Part shown: piece by piece, positions 1 through 12,369 of the stretch
Layout of the letters: each line of letters begins with the position of its first letter
How positions within the stretch are numbered: position 1 is the first letter of the stretch
Source of the DNA: Camellia lanceoleosa
Lineage: Eukaryota; Streptophyta; Magnoliopsida; Ericales; Theaceae
Direction of reading: 5' to 3'
Length of the DNA: 64,000 nt
Assembly: GCA_025200525.1 (NCBI GenBank)
Contig: CM045763.1
Span: 158,726,246-158,790,245 of the forward strand
Notes under the pieces: generated by a model
Seen by the model: only the letters and a program-made list of their open reading frames with translations
The model's database searches: none
Told to the model about the DNA's origin: nothing
Made by a program: the position numbers and the translations under genes

Positions 1-1018
1 TCAGTACTAATATTAACTGTAGTGATTTCATCAACCAAGGGTTTAACAAATCTCTCATGCTCTTGATCAATTAATCACTGTAAAACTGGAGGAATTTCTT
101 CCTCCTCATTTTTATCAAAATTTTGAAAGTCCTGATTAATACAATAAATCAAAGGCACAGAAAAGTACTCAGAAACTACAGCCATTCCATTCTCATTAAT
201 CACTTCCAAATCGTCCGATTCTTCTATTACAACAGACTCAAAAGAGAAAGAAAAAACGACCTAGACAGGATTGTGGCATCCGGGTTGTCACCCCCAGGAA
301 TACCGGACTCAGACTCAGCTGGAACATGATTCGGACTCCACAGACTCGGTGGAATCAGATTTCGACTCACTACCTGACCCGGTGCTGCTTGATAAAAATC
401 CCTCCTCGTACTGCCAGATGAGGGAGGGTGCGATGGATGCATCCAAAATGTTTGAAGGTGGGCTCGCAGCCGTTTCATTCCCAATCATGGACACTGAGAA
501 GTTATCCCCAAAGCACTTCTGTACGATCGGAGGATCTGAAAGTAGACAAGCCAGTGATACCCCCATTTCGATCTCGGTGTTCTCAGAATCCACTTTTCCA
601 CACTGCTCAACTTCAACTGATGGGTTTGTCTGCTCCTCGGCGACATCATCCCCGGATAACTGCAGGTCAAAGAAGATCTCAAACCTTGGCAAGCGACGCT
701 TCTCTGCGTTCAACCATGGCTCTGGGAAGCCGGAGAATGGAAATCCTCCCCCTCCCAGCCAAAGCGTCCATTTAGGGTACCCTGGATGGGTCGGTGCATT
801 AACTCATAAGGCTTCCCTGCTTCCTTTGCTCTGGCTCTACCAGCCATCTCCTTGCCTTTCCATACCCAGCCCTCTTTGGTAGGCAGATAACCTAAGCCAA
901 AGGTATGCGGGTTGTGCGGCACTTCGGCCGATACTTCCGGCCACTTCTTCCTAGCCCCATCCCAAGGATGTATTGGAGTTTGTTCATGAGGTATACTAAC
1001 TGAGCGCTAACATACAAT
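1..1018 (-). pseudogene. Element A: polyprotein linker between protease and RT (decayed)
   Basis: This is the stretch of a Ty3/gypsy polyprotein between protease and reverse transcriptase, read on the minus strand. Visible blocks are a glycine-rich GMGLGR at about 950-970 and NPHTFGLGYLPT at about 885-915, which together resemble the G-patch-like linker of many plant Tat polyproteins. A GTLNGRF block follows at 760-775, then a Ser/Glu/Asp-rich acidic tract at about 315-480. The last 120 bases align with the RT N-terminal lead-in of element B (24230-24350), so the RT of A lies left of the window. Element B carries the same order at 28653-29600. Frames change near 700, 900 and 960, so it cannot be translated intact. 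The right end is cut by the solo LTR at 1019. Confidence 0.75.
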
Positions 1019-3428
1019 TGTAATGACCCTCACCACTGTTTACCGATAAACTGTTGATTACTACTAAACTAGGACTGATTATCATCGATAATTGAACTGA
1101 TTGAGTTACTGAACTGATTGACTGAAATCTGAACTGAATCGATTGAATATATATATATATATATCTGTTTGAATTGCATTCTATCTGTTTGACCGTGTGA
1201 TTATCTGTTCATGTTTATATGTTTAAACTGTAAGCTGAAGGCCTTATTGGCGGCCGAATCAGAAATTGGTTAATGTTTTAGGATCATTATAATTTATGTG
1301 ATTTTATGACATAACTATCTGAAATGTGATTTAGTGTGATTAAATTAGATTAAATAATGGTAAATTACAAGAATTGGGTTTAATTACAACCTCGCCATTA
1401 TGAGTGGGCCACTATGTGAACCTTTTTGAAGCCTTAGTTCATTACAACAAACATTTCCTCAGCCATTTTCATTGTTCTTGCTGATTTTAGAGAGAGAGAA
1501 ACATAGAAGATTGGTCTTCATCTTGTACCTAGCTTGCCATTAGAAGATTGGAAGGAGTTCTTACTTGTTTGAGCCTCTACACTTAAACTACTAGACCTAA
1601 GGTAGATCATTGACCTTCTTTATTGTGTATTTAAGTTAATTCTTGCATGATTCATGTCAAATTGTAGAGCTAAGGCATGATTTAGTTCTAGCATGTTGAA
1701 TTAAAGCTTAATTGTTGCATGCACGTGTATATTGAAGAGTTTTGAGCTTGATTTCATGGAAACCTTGCATGCATGTCTATCTTTTGATCATAATCCATGA
1801 TTACACCAAGTTCTTGAAGAAATGAGCTCAATTGAGCAAGCATTAAAGCTATAAATTGGTTTGAATGCATGCATGTCATGTTTTATGAAAAATGGGTTTG
1901 AAAATGAGTTTAATTGAAACACCTTTGGGCCTTGATTCCTCAAATTGACCTTTGTAACATGTTGTTCTATGAGTTTACTTATGTTTTCCAGAAAATTGGC
2001 CCAAGAGGATCGAATTTTATGCATCTAAACTTGATTTTGAGTTTGGGACTCAAATCTGGAATTTCCAAATTTTGGTCGTCCGCTCGAGCGGGAAAATCGA
2101 GCTCCCAGCATCTTGCACTATTCATCAGTCCGCTCGAGCGGAGGAATGTATGCTCAAGCGGAGGACTGAGTGACACGCTCGAGCGGGCGTCGAGCGTGAA
2201 TTTCACCTATCCAGTACTTTTTGGTCCGCTCGAGCGGGGAATTTGACGCTCGAGCGGGGACCTTTGTGGCATGTCCGCTCGAGCGGGGAAACCTGAGCTC
2301 GAGCGGGGAGCTGTTTTTCTAAAAATTCTGAAACTATCTTCTGTGCACATCTTTGCATCCTCATCCCATCCTAGACATTCTTAGGCCTAGTTTAAGACAT
2401 CTTAATAAGGATATAAATGTAGAAAACACCGAGGCAAATTAGGGATTAAATTATTATTATCCTTCCCAACTGTGTAGCTTAGTGTGTATACGTTCTGTAC
2501 TGTTTAGGGTTGGCATTTCGAGGAGACGCTCTAGCCTACTGTAGCCCAGAACTCTGTGAGTAACAATTGTGTAAAGATATGTTCAAAATGATTATCTTCT
2601 GAACAACAACGGGCATCTTGTTTTACGAACTATATCTTGTTCTTGAATGAATGTATGTCCTATATTACAGGCATCTTGTGGCATCCTTAGCACCTATTGT
2701 TTCTTTATTCTTTATTCTTTATTCTGAGAGATCTCTGTCGATTCTCTCGTTGGAACCATTACTGTTTACTGATTGATGGCCATCATTTACTGTTGGGTCT
2801 GTTAAGCCCCGGTCTTCCAAGACCTACTGTTTACTGTACTGCTACGCTAATGGATGTACCACATATGACTGAAAGACTGAAATACTGTTTAATGAACTGT
2901 TTTCATGACTGTAAGGACATTCATTGGTAACCTCCTTACGCATTATGTTATTCACTGGGCTTTAGCTCACTGCTCATATATATATATGTAGGTGTACAGG
3001 CACCAGACCAATGCTAGAAGCGTCGAGGTAAACTCCAGTTTTGTCAAACCAACCACTGTGCCTCACCGCGAGGTTCCGAGCTTGCCAAGCTATGGCTTAG
3101 GGGTGTTTTATTTTTCCCTCGTCTGTCTCTAGAACTACTTGTAATAGCTATATAGACCGTACTATACTATTTTGTAGGGATTAAGTCCCTGTTTTGAATG
3201 ATTGTATATATGTACATATTATTTTGTCACTGATTCCATATATGTATGAAAAGTATTTTTGCATACAGACCGTCACAGCTCATTGGACATTGTTTATTTA
3301 CTGTATTGGCTTCCGTCATGCCCCTGTACTCTGTTATACTGTATTCTTTATTAGCGGGCCTTGATAGCTTCGGATTCTTGATGGGATTCTGATTGCTAAA
3401 CCCTTAGGGGAGGGTTTGGGTCGTGACA
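1019..3428 (+). mobile_element. Solo LTR of a Del/Tekay-like Ty3/gypsy element, inserted in element A
   Basis: It is a 2410-bp unit starting TGTAATGACCCTCACCA and ending GGGTTTGGGTCGTGACA. The left flank is ACAAT (1014-1018) and the right flank ACAAC (3429-3433), a 4/5 target-site duplication. The flanks rejoin smoothly when compared with the uninterrupted sequence in element B near 29540. The 3' end is almost identical to that of the reversed element at 15075, and the same ...TGACA end precedes a primer site at 50866. No primer site, polypurine tract or coding sequence lies inside, so this is a solo LTR left by LTR-LTR recombination. It holds a (TA)n run near 1147-1165 and a palindrome block at 2080-2308. 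The lineage is inferred from LTR length and termini. Confidence 0.85.
2080..2308 (+). repeat. Cluster of CCGCTCGAGCGG palindromes in the solo LTR
   Basis: Seven CTCGAG cores occur in about 230 bp, four of them as the full 12-bp palindrome CCGCTCGAGCGG, plus several one-base variants (GCTCAAGCGG, GTCGAGCG). Spacing is irregular, 20-45 bp, so it is not a simple tandem array. The surrounding LTR is AT-rich, which makes this GC-rich block stand out. Decayed equivalents lie at 49336-49440, and a different palindrome takes the same relative position at 16770-16805. Confidence 0.85.
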
Positions 3429-4272
3429 ACAACCCTTCATCGACAGCTAAGATGTTTTGTACGACCCGGGCCTTGGTTAGGGTAAAACCCGATAGGAACA
3501 CATCCTCCTTGCCGTGCTCGATTTCTAAAACCGGTGTAGACACTTCTGGCGGCAGATGGATTGACAAATTCCCAAAAACTATGGCCACCCCCTTCCCGTG
3601 AGGGTATTTCAACATCTGATGCAGTGTGGAAGAGACTGCTTTCACCTGGTGCAACCACGGCCGCCCCAGAAGTAAATTGAAGGTTGCGGGAACGTCCAAG
3701 ACATGAAAGTCAATTTCGTGCTGTCCCGGACCAACTTGAGTTTGAATTTTCACAGTCCCCATCACCTCTCTGCTCGTTTTATCATATGCCCTTATCACCT
3801 GGGCTATTGGCACGAAGTCCGCGGGTTTCAAACCGATTGCATATGCCGTCCTTGACGGGCACGTTAATAGCGGATCTCGTGTCGACAAGAACCATCAGTA
3901 TCCATTTGTTTCTACACTCCACAAAGATGTAAAGCGGTTTGTTATGATTCGCGCCCTTAGGTGGTAGTTCCTTGTTGGAAAAGGTCAACATCGGGAAGCC
4001 CCTCCCGGAAAAACCAATCCCACCAGCTGTTCAGGCATGGTGTCTATTGACAGTTTGGCCTTGTGCATTCCCGATAGAACAGCTTGTCTACGAACACGTG
4101 AAGCCATAAGCAGTCCCCAGATGGAGATGTCTACTTGTATCTTTTTCAACTGCTTCAGTACGGCCTCTTCTTCAAGTAGCTTCTCTTTCTGCTTCTTCGA
4201 CTCCTTGTCTTTCCCGGACGCCTCTAGTTGATCTAGATGCGGGGGCTTGAAATACCGCCCACTCCTAGTCAT
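3429..4272 (-). pseudogene. Element A: aspartic protease region (decayed)
   Basis: This retropepsin domain would cleave the Gag-Pol polyprotein in the virus-like particle. The minus strand reads a spacer starting TRSGRYFKPPHL (near 4270), a Lys/Glu-rich coiled stretch, then PLYIFVECRNKWILMVLVDTRS near 3880-3940. The catalytic D-T/S-G triad is DTR here. After a frameshift near 3880 it continues with VLDVPATFNLLLGRPW near 3650-3720, the typical hydrophobic-hydrophobic-Gly-Arg flap region of plant Tat proteases. The frame then runs into the solo LTR at 3428, where it is cut. Element B has the parallel domain with DTD. The loss of the active-site Gly and the frameshift make it inactive. Confidence 0.8.
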
Positions 4273-6725
4273 ATGGTCGACTTCACCAATATACCAGGTA
4301 TCATCCAGTTGATTGCTCCCCCAGTCCTCATCGGTGTGGGCGAGACGTAGGTCATCGTCTTCCTACCACATTCCCTCGGCAGCCGACAGACACCTGTCCA
4401 GCTCCGTTACAACTGTCCATGTACCCGCAGCACCACCTTCCGTCCATGTGCTCATAGCATGCTCTATTCTTGTGCACACAGCACGTTCAGTCCCCACGGG
4501 GGCCTTGGCCTTTCTAGCTCTCTCAAAATCTTCGATCCCTTCCCTTTCCAATTGTGTCAACGCAGCCTGTTGTTCAACGTGCCCTGTATTCAAAATGCCC
4601 AAATCCCGAGTGAAATTCTTGGCACCGGCGCTCTCCGGCGATGCATTCTGATTTCCGGCCCTTCCGGCCACAGCTGATGTTCTTGTCCCTGATAGGCCCT
4701 GTTCCGGCTGAGATTTTTCAACAATATATGGTTGGTCGTCAAGCCACCCTTTAACCTCTACTTACCCATCAAAATCAAACCAGTTGACTGTCATGTCTCC
4801 TGGATCTTGTTCGTTGAAAAATTGAAGGTTAGCATTGCCCCCTTCCAGAGCTGCCAAGTCATCTACCCTTTGATCAAGCCCGTTCCCCCGTACTACACAG
4901 ATCTCTGCCCCCATTGGCAATTCCACATTTGGCCTAACCTGGCTCACTGACGTAATGTAGCCACCTAGATTGTATACCCCCTCAGCAGAGCTCCCAAATT
5001 CCTTAAGCCCTAAATCACTAGTCCCACTTTCCTCCGAAGTCATCCCTGTGTTGTCTTCGATAGTCACCACCATTAGTTCGGGTTGGGTTCGGGAGATGTC
5101 CAACATGCACAAGTCAGTGCTGTCTGGGATGAACACGTCCGACTTGGGTAGGTGAGATGGGGTAATATATATGCTAGGGTCGTATGACACGACCCCAGTT
5201 TGGATTGAGTTGATGCGTTTGGGAGGTGGAACTTGGTTATGTGGTGAGAGAGGGTTGGTTGTGACATTGGGTTTCTCTGGAGGCACAATCATCCTGTTGT
5301 CAACGAGATCCTGAATCTCGTAACGCAATCTAAAGCAATGGTCGGTGTCGTGACCATGCTGCTGGTGTAAGGCGCAGTATTTGGCTGGGTTATGGGAGGG
5401 GAGAAGTGTTTTTGGCAATGGCCACGGCTCCAGGGGCTTCAAGTGCCCTTTCCTGATTAAAACCCCCAGAGCTATGGACAGGGGCATGTATAATGGAGTG
5501 AAGGTTCTTTGGCCTCGAGGTTGGTACTTGGTTGTTTGTGGGTTGCTTCCGGACGCACCAGTGAATGGTGTAGCGGCAAGGGCTCTTGGGGAACTGATGG
5601 TGACCATGCTCACTTCTAAGGCCCTGGCAGTTGCAGCACTACTTGTGCCTGCATTTGCGTTATGGTTGAAGGTCCTCCTAGGCTGTTCTCTGTCATTATC
5701 AATCAGACCCTGCTTCAAAGCGTCCTCAATCTGCACCCCAATCTCATGCAGATCCGCAAAAGTGGGGAGAGGGAGGACGATCATTCTCTACATGAGCTTA
5801 GGCTGAAGGTTGCGCATAACCATCCGTATTTGATCTTTGTCAGTCGGCCTAATGGTCATCATTGAGACCTTGGCCCTCCAGCGGGTTACGAAGTCAGAAA
5901 AGCTCTCATTCGGCTCCTGTCTAGTCGTCTCAAGATCACGAGTTGTGATCTCGATCTGTGTATTATAGGAGTATTGAGCTACGAAGGCCTCGGCCATCTC
6001 ATCCCAGTTTCTCTTGACGGAATCTTCTAGTTTTGCGTACCAAATGGCCGCTACACCCGACAGGGTTTGGCCGAATAAAGAAAGCTTCTGTAATCTGGTG
6101 AGGCCCATCGGCCTTAGTACGTCCGAAAACAACCACAGATGTACCATGGGATCACTGGATCCATCAAAACGGTCAATGTGTGGCATCTTAAACCGGTCCG
6201 GCAGCGTCACGACCGTGTCGGTGTATCCATCTTCGATATCTGGAATGGACTTGACACCCTGAAATTTCTTGAACAGCTTTTCAAGCTTGCTCATTTTTAA
6301 TGTCGTGGTGTCCACCTCGAACTCAAAGGGAGAATCCGGTAGGTTGATAAGTGTTTTAGATAGCTGGGGTACGATTGGGGGTGGAGCTGGCCCTGTCAGA
6401 ATGTCCGTATCTTCCTGGACATTTGGTGTCTCCCCGAGCATTGGAACCCTTGGTGCGGGAGGAGCTTGGTATGAAGCGGATGCCCCGGCTTGCTGCTGTA
6501 GTCTGGTGATTAGCTCTGCCTATTGGGCCATGATCTCGGCTTCTTTGTTTGGCAAGTGCTGGCGGCGTCTTCTTGCTGCATGGTTTTCATGCTCTCCTGG
6601 AGCTGACGCATCATTTCTTCGATTCCTGCCATACTGCCCTGATCTAGCTGAAGTACCGGCATATGTTCCCTCTCTGCGGAAGAAATAGAACTCTGATCCC
6701 TACTATACTCATGTGGGGTAGACAA
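4273..6725 (-). pseudogene. gag: Element A: Gag (decayed)
   Basis: This is the capsid/nucleocapsid precursor of a Tat-like element. A possible start is at 6725 (MSTPHEYS) with a coiled Met/Gln-rich N-terminus. After a frameshift near 6570 and a TAG near 6510 the main block is 6441-5788 (217 codons). It holds RFDGSSDPMVHL at residues 91-102 and AAIWYAKL at 131-138, the hallmarks of the retrotransposon Gag core. One in-frame TAG separates it from 5784-4762. That second block has a C-x2-H-x4-H-x4-C knuckle-like motif at about residues 137-150 (near 5335-5376), a variant of the nucleocapsid zinc knuckle. Further stops follow near 4762 and 4363. It is transcribed away from the primer site at 7613-7630. 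Confidence 0.9.
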
Positions 6726-7612
6726 AGCCCTCTAAACTGACTGCTGAACTGATATCCTCTGCCTAACTGCCCTCCATCTAGTAACCGGGGGTAAAGAATA
6801 GAACACTGGTTGTCCGTCTACCAAATCCTCAGATTGATGGAGTTTGCGACCTCTAGTCCAGAGTGCTTGGGGAATATCTACTTGGTCGGAAGCAATTATG
6901 CTAAACTACCCTAGCAAAAAGATAAATAAAGCATAATAAGGAAATAAACAACCAGAAAACAGACAGCATAACGGCTTAAATAAACACAACACACAGTTAG
7001 TATGACAACACACAATTGGCATTTGTAAGCTAAATATACTGTTCTCAACTACTGATCATTGTTTCCAAATCACTGCCCCAAATCTGAATCTAATACCCGC
7101 AGATATAACTGATTCTCAAAACACTGATGCTGATGCCCACAGGCCTGATGCCCAGACTTGCAAACTGATACATGCATTCCTGTAGAGACACACTCTGAAA
7201 GCACATAGCAAGCAAGTGAGAGCCAAAAACACCCCTATGTTGGGTTAGGGTTTCCCTATCCTATTTTGTCAGGAGCTAAAGTTTCACTGCGCACGCAGCG
7301 GTTTCAAACAACCTACAATCGGGTAAGCAACCTGTCCTAACTTGGAATGGTCACTATGGATTCCGAATATGCACTAAGTCGAATGGTCAAAAATGGTGCC
7401 CCGGTGAAAACTGGGGTTTGTGTTCCCATCGTGGCAGAGCCCGTAACCGATCAGCTTTATGGCATGCTTCTCAAAGCGAGCCTCTGGCAAACCATTCAGG
7501 AATAGCAGATGGCAAACATTGTGTCCTAGGCGCACCAATGCAAATGCAATGCAAAGAAACACATAAGTGTTATCAAAACAAGATATCATGAGTTCGAGTC
7601 AAGTTCTCTAAG
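6726..7612 (-). other. Element A: untranslated leader between primer site and gag
   Basis: No gene is seen. This is the 5' leader of element A. It aligns in patches with the leaders of B (32568-33469) and C (47121-47590), including a shared stretch around a TAGGGTT..CCTATCC motif near 7245-7265 and a GCACTAxGxCGAATGGTC block near 7371-7388. It contains several short ORFs without similarity between copies. Confidence 0.6.
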
Positions 7613-7630
7613 TCCCCAGCAGAGTCGCCA
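7613..7630 (-). other. Primer binding site of element A (tRNA-Arg type)
   Basis: The minus strand reads TGGCGACTCTGCTGGGGA, five bases inside the LTR end. It is identical in position and sequence to 33470-33487. Sites of this class are complementary to the 3' end of a plant tRNA-Arg in Ogre/Tat elements. The tRNA assignment is from family knowledge, not checked against a tRNA here. Confidence 0.85.
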
Positions 7631-7635
7631 GAAAC

Positions 7636-10600
7636 TGTAGACGCGCCCGAACGTCCTGTGAAAACCCCATTTTGTTCATTGGGCTCACTACAGTTCGGAC
7701 TCAATGTCACGGTTCTGAATCTAATCTCACAAAGTGCAATGCAAGACCTATAAATCACCAAAGAGTCCAAATCCGGCAAATCATTTTGAAAAACTAATTT
7801 TTTTTAGAAAGAAATGTCAAACATAAACTGCTTTGCCAGATACAGAGTCACCACCTAAATGTTTTTATTTTGGGAAATTTAGGAAACCTTCACTCGCACC
7901 TAAGGCCATGTGTCCGTCATCACCAAAGTTGCTTCGGCTCGGGAACTTGGGTACGACAGGGGAAGGTCATGCAATGAGCACCCCTGCTCAACCGATCAAA
8001 GATCGGCCTTTACTAACATGATATCTTATTTTTTAAAACACATGTGCTCTTATTCCGATTATTAACCTAGAATTACTATGTGATGTGCACAGCATACAAG
8101 TATAGACTGGATTACCTAAGTTGGAACAAAGCATTGCATATTCATTTTAAAAACAGTTTGTTACTCGCAAGTAGGCTAAAATATGGATTTTGCCACCCTC
8201 AAGTGGGCTTAGAAAACATGGTGATTTGCCACTCTCAAGTGGGCTTAAAACTCGCAATTAATGAATTGTTCCGATTCAAGTAACCCAACCTTCACCCGTA
8301 GGCATTCAGGAAGTTATATCACATAAGAAAATAGCCTCATTGCAACCATGCTATCATGGCAGTCACTCACACGCATGAAAAGATACTAAAGCATAAACAC
8401 TTACTGGGTACTCCAAGCCAAATCAGAAGCTATGTTAGAAATCAATGCATGATCCTAGCTATGTCAAGGATGCCTAATGCAACACATGCAAAATGCAACT
8501 AAGATAGGCTCGGTTATTCTAAGATGGCATATGAGATGCTATAGATAACACGCATTCAACTTTGAATTGAAATACGATGCAGTTAGTATGATGCGCCGAG
8601 CCTGGTGCATGCAAGACAGATGAATGGATGCAAACATGCGAGCATAAGGATGCTAATTGAAACATGCCCTAAAACTAACCATCGTTAGCTGGTAAATAAA
8701 AGGGAGAAAGAAATGGGGGTTGGAAGACATGCATCATACACACACACTTATTTACAACATTGCCCTCTCGGAGGAGGGTCCGAATAAATAATACAGAACC
8801 AGCTAGCTAATCTAAGCTAATCTAATTAAACTAGTTATTACATAACGAAATGAATAACAAACTACAGCTAATTATTACACAACTCTAATTAATCAACAAA
8901 TTAACTAAGTAAGCAATTTAAATAAGCATATAAACTAAATGAAATAGGCTGCCTCAGCTCTGCTTTGAATGACAAAGGATGCATGCATGCTTGAATTGCT
9001 TTGTTTGGAAATCCCTTGCGACGCCTTGACTTGCCTCTGTTTGCAATTGATCTCAGAATATTGCAAAAGGCTCCAGAAGGCTGAAACTCCACCTTGGAAA
9101 ACTGTGGGAAGGCTGCCGACTAGCTGTTGGCCTTGAAGACCACCTACCAACCACTTTTGTGGTGGAAAACCAGAAAAAGTGGTCGGCCAGCCACTAAACC
9201 TGGTCGGCCAACCAGTTTCTGCCCCTAGTTTCTGGTTTTTCTACAACAGAAGGCAAGAGAGAGGGACGGCAAAGTATTCGCAACACATGTGTGCACGACC
9301 ACTCTCCCTATCATTGCATAAGCTCAAGGGAGTGTAGTCTTCGACCCTCGGGCCACCAATCACACATTTCGATGCATGATGGCCGAGGAGTCGAATTGCA
9401 CGACTCGATGTGAAATGAATGCACATACAAGCACCTAAAGCCAACAACTCCATCATGGGTAGTCAAGGGTGTCAGCGACCGAGAATCGAGGCACGTTTCG
9501 TCACTTTGAGTACGAGACGTCCCTTGTTTCCCGTGTTCGAACTAACTCCTATCCCAAACACAATGCAACAAACATGGCATGCACAAATGCAACTCTAGCA
9601 TGCAATCCTAATGCAGTGCAACTAAGTGATGCAAACATGCAAGGGATAACATGCAAACATGACACTAGTATACACAATGCTATAAGCTAAATGGCTTGCA
9701 CAATGCTCATGACACTAGCATACACAATGCACATGGAACTAATATACACAATGAGATGAATAAGGCATGCACAATGTAATGATCAATCATGCGACAACGT
9801 GGCATACTCAATGCTATGAACTACAATGGCATACTAGATGCAAAATGGACTTAAACCAAAATTAATGGGCCTCAGCCACACCCAAATTAGTGGCCAATAG
9901 ATGATGGAAACAAGGCTCCAAAACTCATGCAAACAAGCCCAATGCAATGGCCCCAAGCCTAAGGCATAAAACACAACTTTCCAAACACATTGAAAATGAT
10001 GAAATATGGAGTGCAAGGACACATGTTCCAACTCTAAAATGGCATACAAAATGACTCCAAATGATGTAAACAACTCACACAATGCATGTTGAATGGCTCA
10101 AGCACCAAAACTAGTGAAGTGTATTACACTATAGGCATGCAAAGCAATGCTCAAATGGTCAAACCAACTCCAAACAGACCCTATGCAGGCCAGAATAGGA
10201 TCAAAAGTGAACTAAGATGATGGCTTGAAAGGCACAAAAATGAAGCTCACGCAATGGCTCACAAATGGCGTATAATGATGCAACTCTCAAGCACATTGAA
10301 AGAGTGACAAACATGAGAATATGGCCAAGAAATAAGCTCTGAAATAACATTCCTCATAATGCCAAAACATGCAAATACCTCAAGTTAAGCATCCAAGGGA
10401 CCTCAAAACTCAAAGCTAGGCAAGGCTATTACACTACAAGCATGCATGGCAAGCATCATTCGACCAAGAGGCCTCAAAACAGAGCTAAGGCAGCCCAAAA
10501 TATGAATAAAATCAGTTTGGATTATGGCCAAAATATGCTAGAATAGAGGGCCAAAACAGCATGCATTTTAAGCTAGTAAACATGATTTACACTACGAGCA

Positions 10601-12369
10601 TATGAAGAATATGAGAGGATACCAAACCAGCTAAAAATAGAATCATGGCATGCCAAATGATGACCAAAAACCCACTGAGACATGACCAATACATACAAGA
10701 ATGAGGTGCTACTTTGATAAGCCGTGAAAGGGATTATTCTACACATGCAAGAGACAAACACAAGGTGACCAAACCAGCCATAGACAGAGTCTAGGAAGGT
10801 CCCAAAAGTCACCAAAAAGGGCCTGAACCAAGCCTTGGAAGTATGAAAGTATGCGCTCCTTTGAAAGGCCAAAAATGCAAACAAACAAGGCCAAAAGAGA
10901 GAGGGTCTCCCCTCTCTGATTTAGGCCCTCAAAACCACATGCCAACCACTGAAAATCAGCTGGATTTCAGTGGCTAAAAGGCCAAGCAAAGATCAACACA
11001 AAGGTCTCATGGCATGGCACAAAACAGGGCTAAATAGAGAATGCAAGAGGGTAGATGACCCTCAACACCAAAAGAGCCTTAAACAAACATGAAAAACACT
11101 TAAATATGAAGCTTTTTTCAGTTGACCACAAAGCCTAAATATGCATGCAAGTATGGCTAAGAGAATGGTCAATATAGAGCTTAAAAAGAGGAAAAAGGAG
11201 TTACCCTTGAAGCTCAGCAAAATCAGGAAGTTTTGGGACCAAAAACCAACTCTTCAACTCTGAAAATACCCTCCAAGAACCTCAGATCAATGGTGGAGGT
11301 GTGTGTCTATGAGGTGTGGTGCAATAGTTCAAGAACAATACACCTTTGAACCCAAAATGTAGAGATATAGAGAGAGAGAGAGAGATATTTTTGCCTTAGC
11401 AAATTTCAGAACCTCTGCAATGGAGAGGGAGGGCCTCTCTTGTAGAGGTTTTAAGCTGAAGCTTCCTCAAGAAGCTAAAAGCTTGGATGCAAATCCTCCA
11501 TACACGTGTATAAAGGATACAGTCTGTGCCTTCCAGCTGGCACAACTGGCATCCACACAATCTGACAAAACAGGAGGAAACCAGCTGACCAGAAATGGTG
11601 GTCAGCCGACCACTTCCCCTGGTCGGCCGACCAAGGCAAGTGGTCTCCCAAAAAAAAAAGGTGGTTGGCAAGTGCAAATGGTGGTCTCCACAATGAGAGC
11701 AAGCCAATGGTGGGGTGGGAAACCAGCAAATGTGGCCCAAAGACCAAGAAAACCAGCTTTCCAGCCAGAAAACTAGCTGGCGGGGAGAAAAGTGGTTTCC
11801 AAGGAGAAAGCTGGTCTCCCACCCTTGTACCACCTTCCAAACAAGGAAAAAGAGGTTCGTGCCAAGAATGAACCAACACGGATGTAAAACGAGAGTTCGG
11901 GAGGCAAGACGCGCGGCCCGGGGCCTCGAAAATCGGCTATTGAGCACAAAAGGTGGCATATGACCACAAAAGTGGTCTCCCGGACCACAGTGTCCCTCTA
12001 GACAGAGGAAACAAGGTGTGTTCCAAAAACCATGCCAAACGGAGAATGTTAAGCGGTCCCGAACCGAGGCGCACAGCCGACGGCTCCGAAAATTGAAAAC
12101 TAGTCTCCAAACGGGAACAGTGGCCTACGACCACGAGAAGTAGCCTGCGACCACTGAGAGATGGTCTACAAGACCTCTCCCTCCCTCCGGGAAGAGAAAA
12201 CCAAACTTAGTCCGCAGACTGAGTCAAAGTACAAAGAGTCCCGAGGTCCAGAGGTGAGGCTCTCAGCTAAGAATTTCGAAACCTCGAAACGAGCACAACA
12301 TGGGGAATCACCGAGTGCTCAATCGATGACGTTTGAGTCTTAAGGTCAGTCAAAAATGGAGTGTCTACA
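7636..12369 (-). mobile_element. 5' LTR of element A (Tat-like), 4734 bp
   Basis: In element orientation it starts TGTAGACACTCCATTTTTGAC (at 12369) and ends GGCGCGTCTACA (at 7636), five bases before the primer site. The end nearest the primer site carries the conserved block CAGAGTCACCACCTAAAT (7844-7861) and triple AAGCCCACTTGAG repeats (8162-8256). The middle (about 8400-10600) is rich in CATGCA-type words. Two GGTCGGCC-type clusters occur at about 9110-9230 and 11590-11645. An (AG)n run is at 11364-11384, and a TACACGTGTA G-box palindrome lies near 11510. Open frames of up to 187 codons here are not shared with the other LTR copies and are not called genes. The right end abuts a plus-strand LTR piece, so A inserted into an older LTR. 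Confidence 0.85.
8162..8256 (-). repeat. Triple 32-36 bp repeat in the LTR of element A
   Basis: On the minus strand there are three copies of AAGCCCACTTGAGxGTGGCAAA and a diverged form, equivalent to 28033-28125. The core tends to the palindrome CCACTTGAAGTGG. Confidence 0.75.

Noticed and set aside
2697..2930. 77-codon plus-strand frame in the solo LTR
   Set aside because: It is short, in noncoding LTR sequence, and not shared with related LTRs.
5381..5806. 141-codon plus-strand frame
   Set aside because: It lies opposite the Gag C-terminal half of element A, where the minus strand shows real Gag motifs.
11396..11959. 187-codon open frame in the LTR of element A
   Set aside because: It lies in LTR sequence, is not preserved in the other LTR copies, has no recognisable domain and overlaps several other chance frames.
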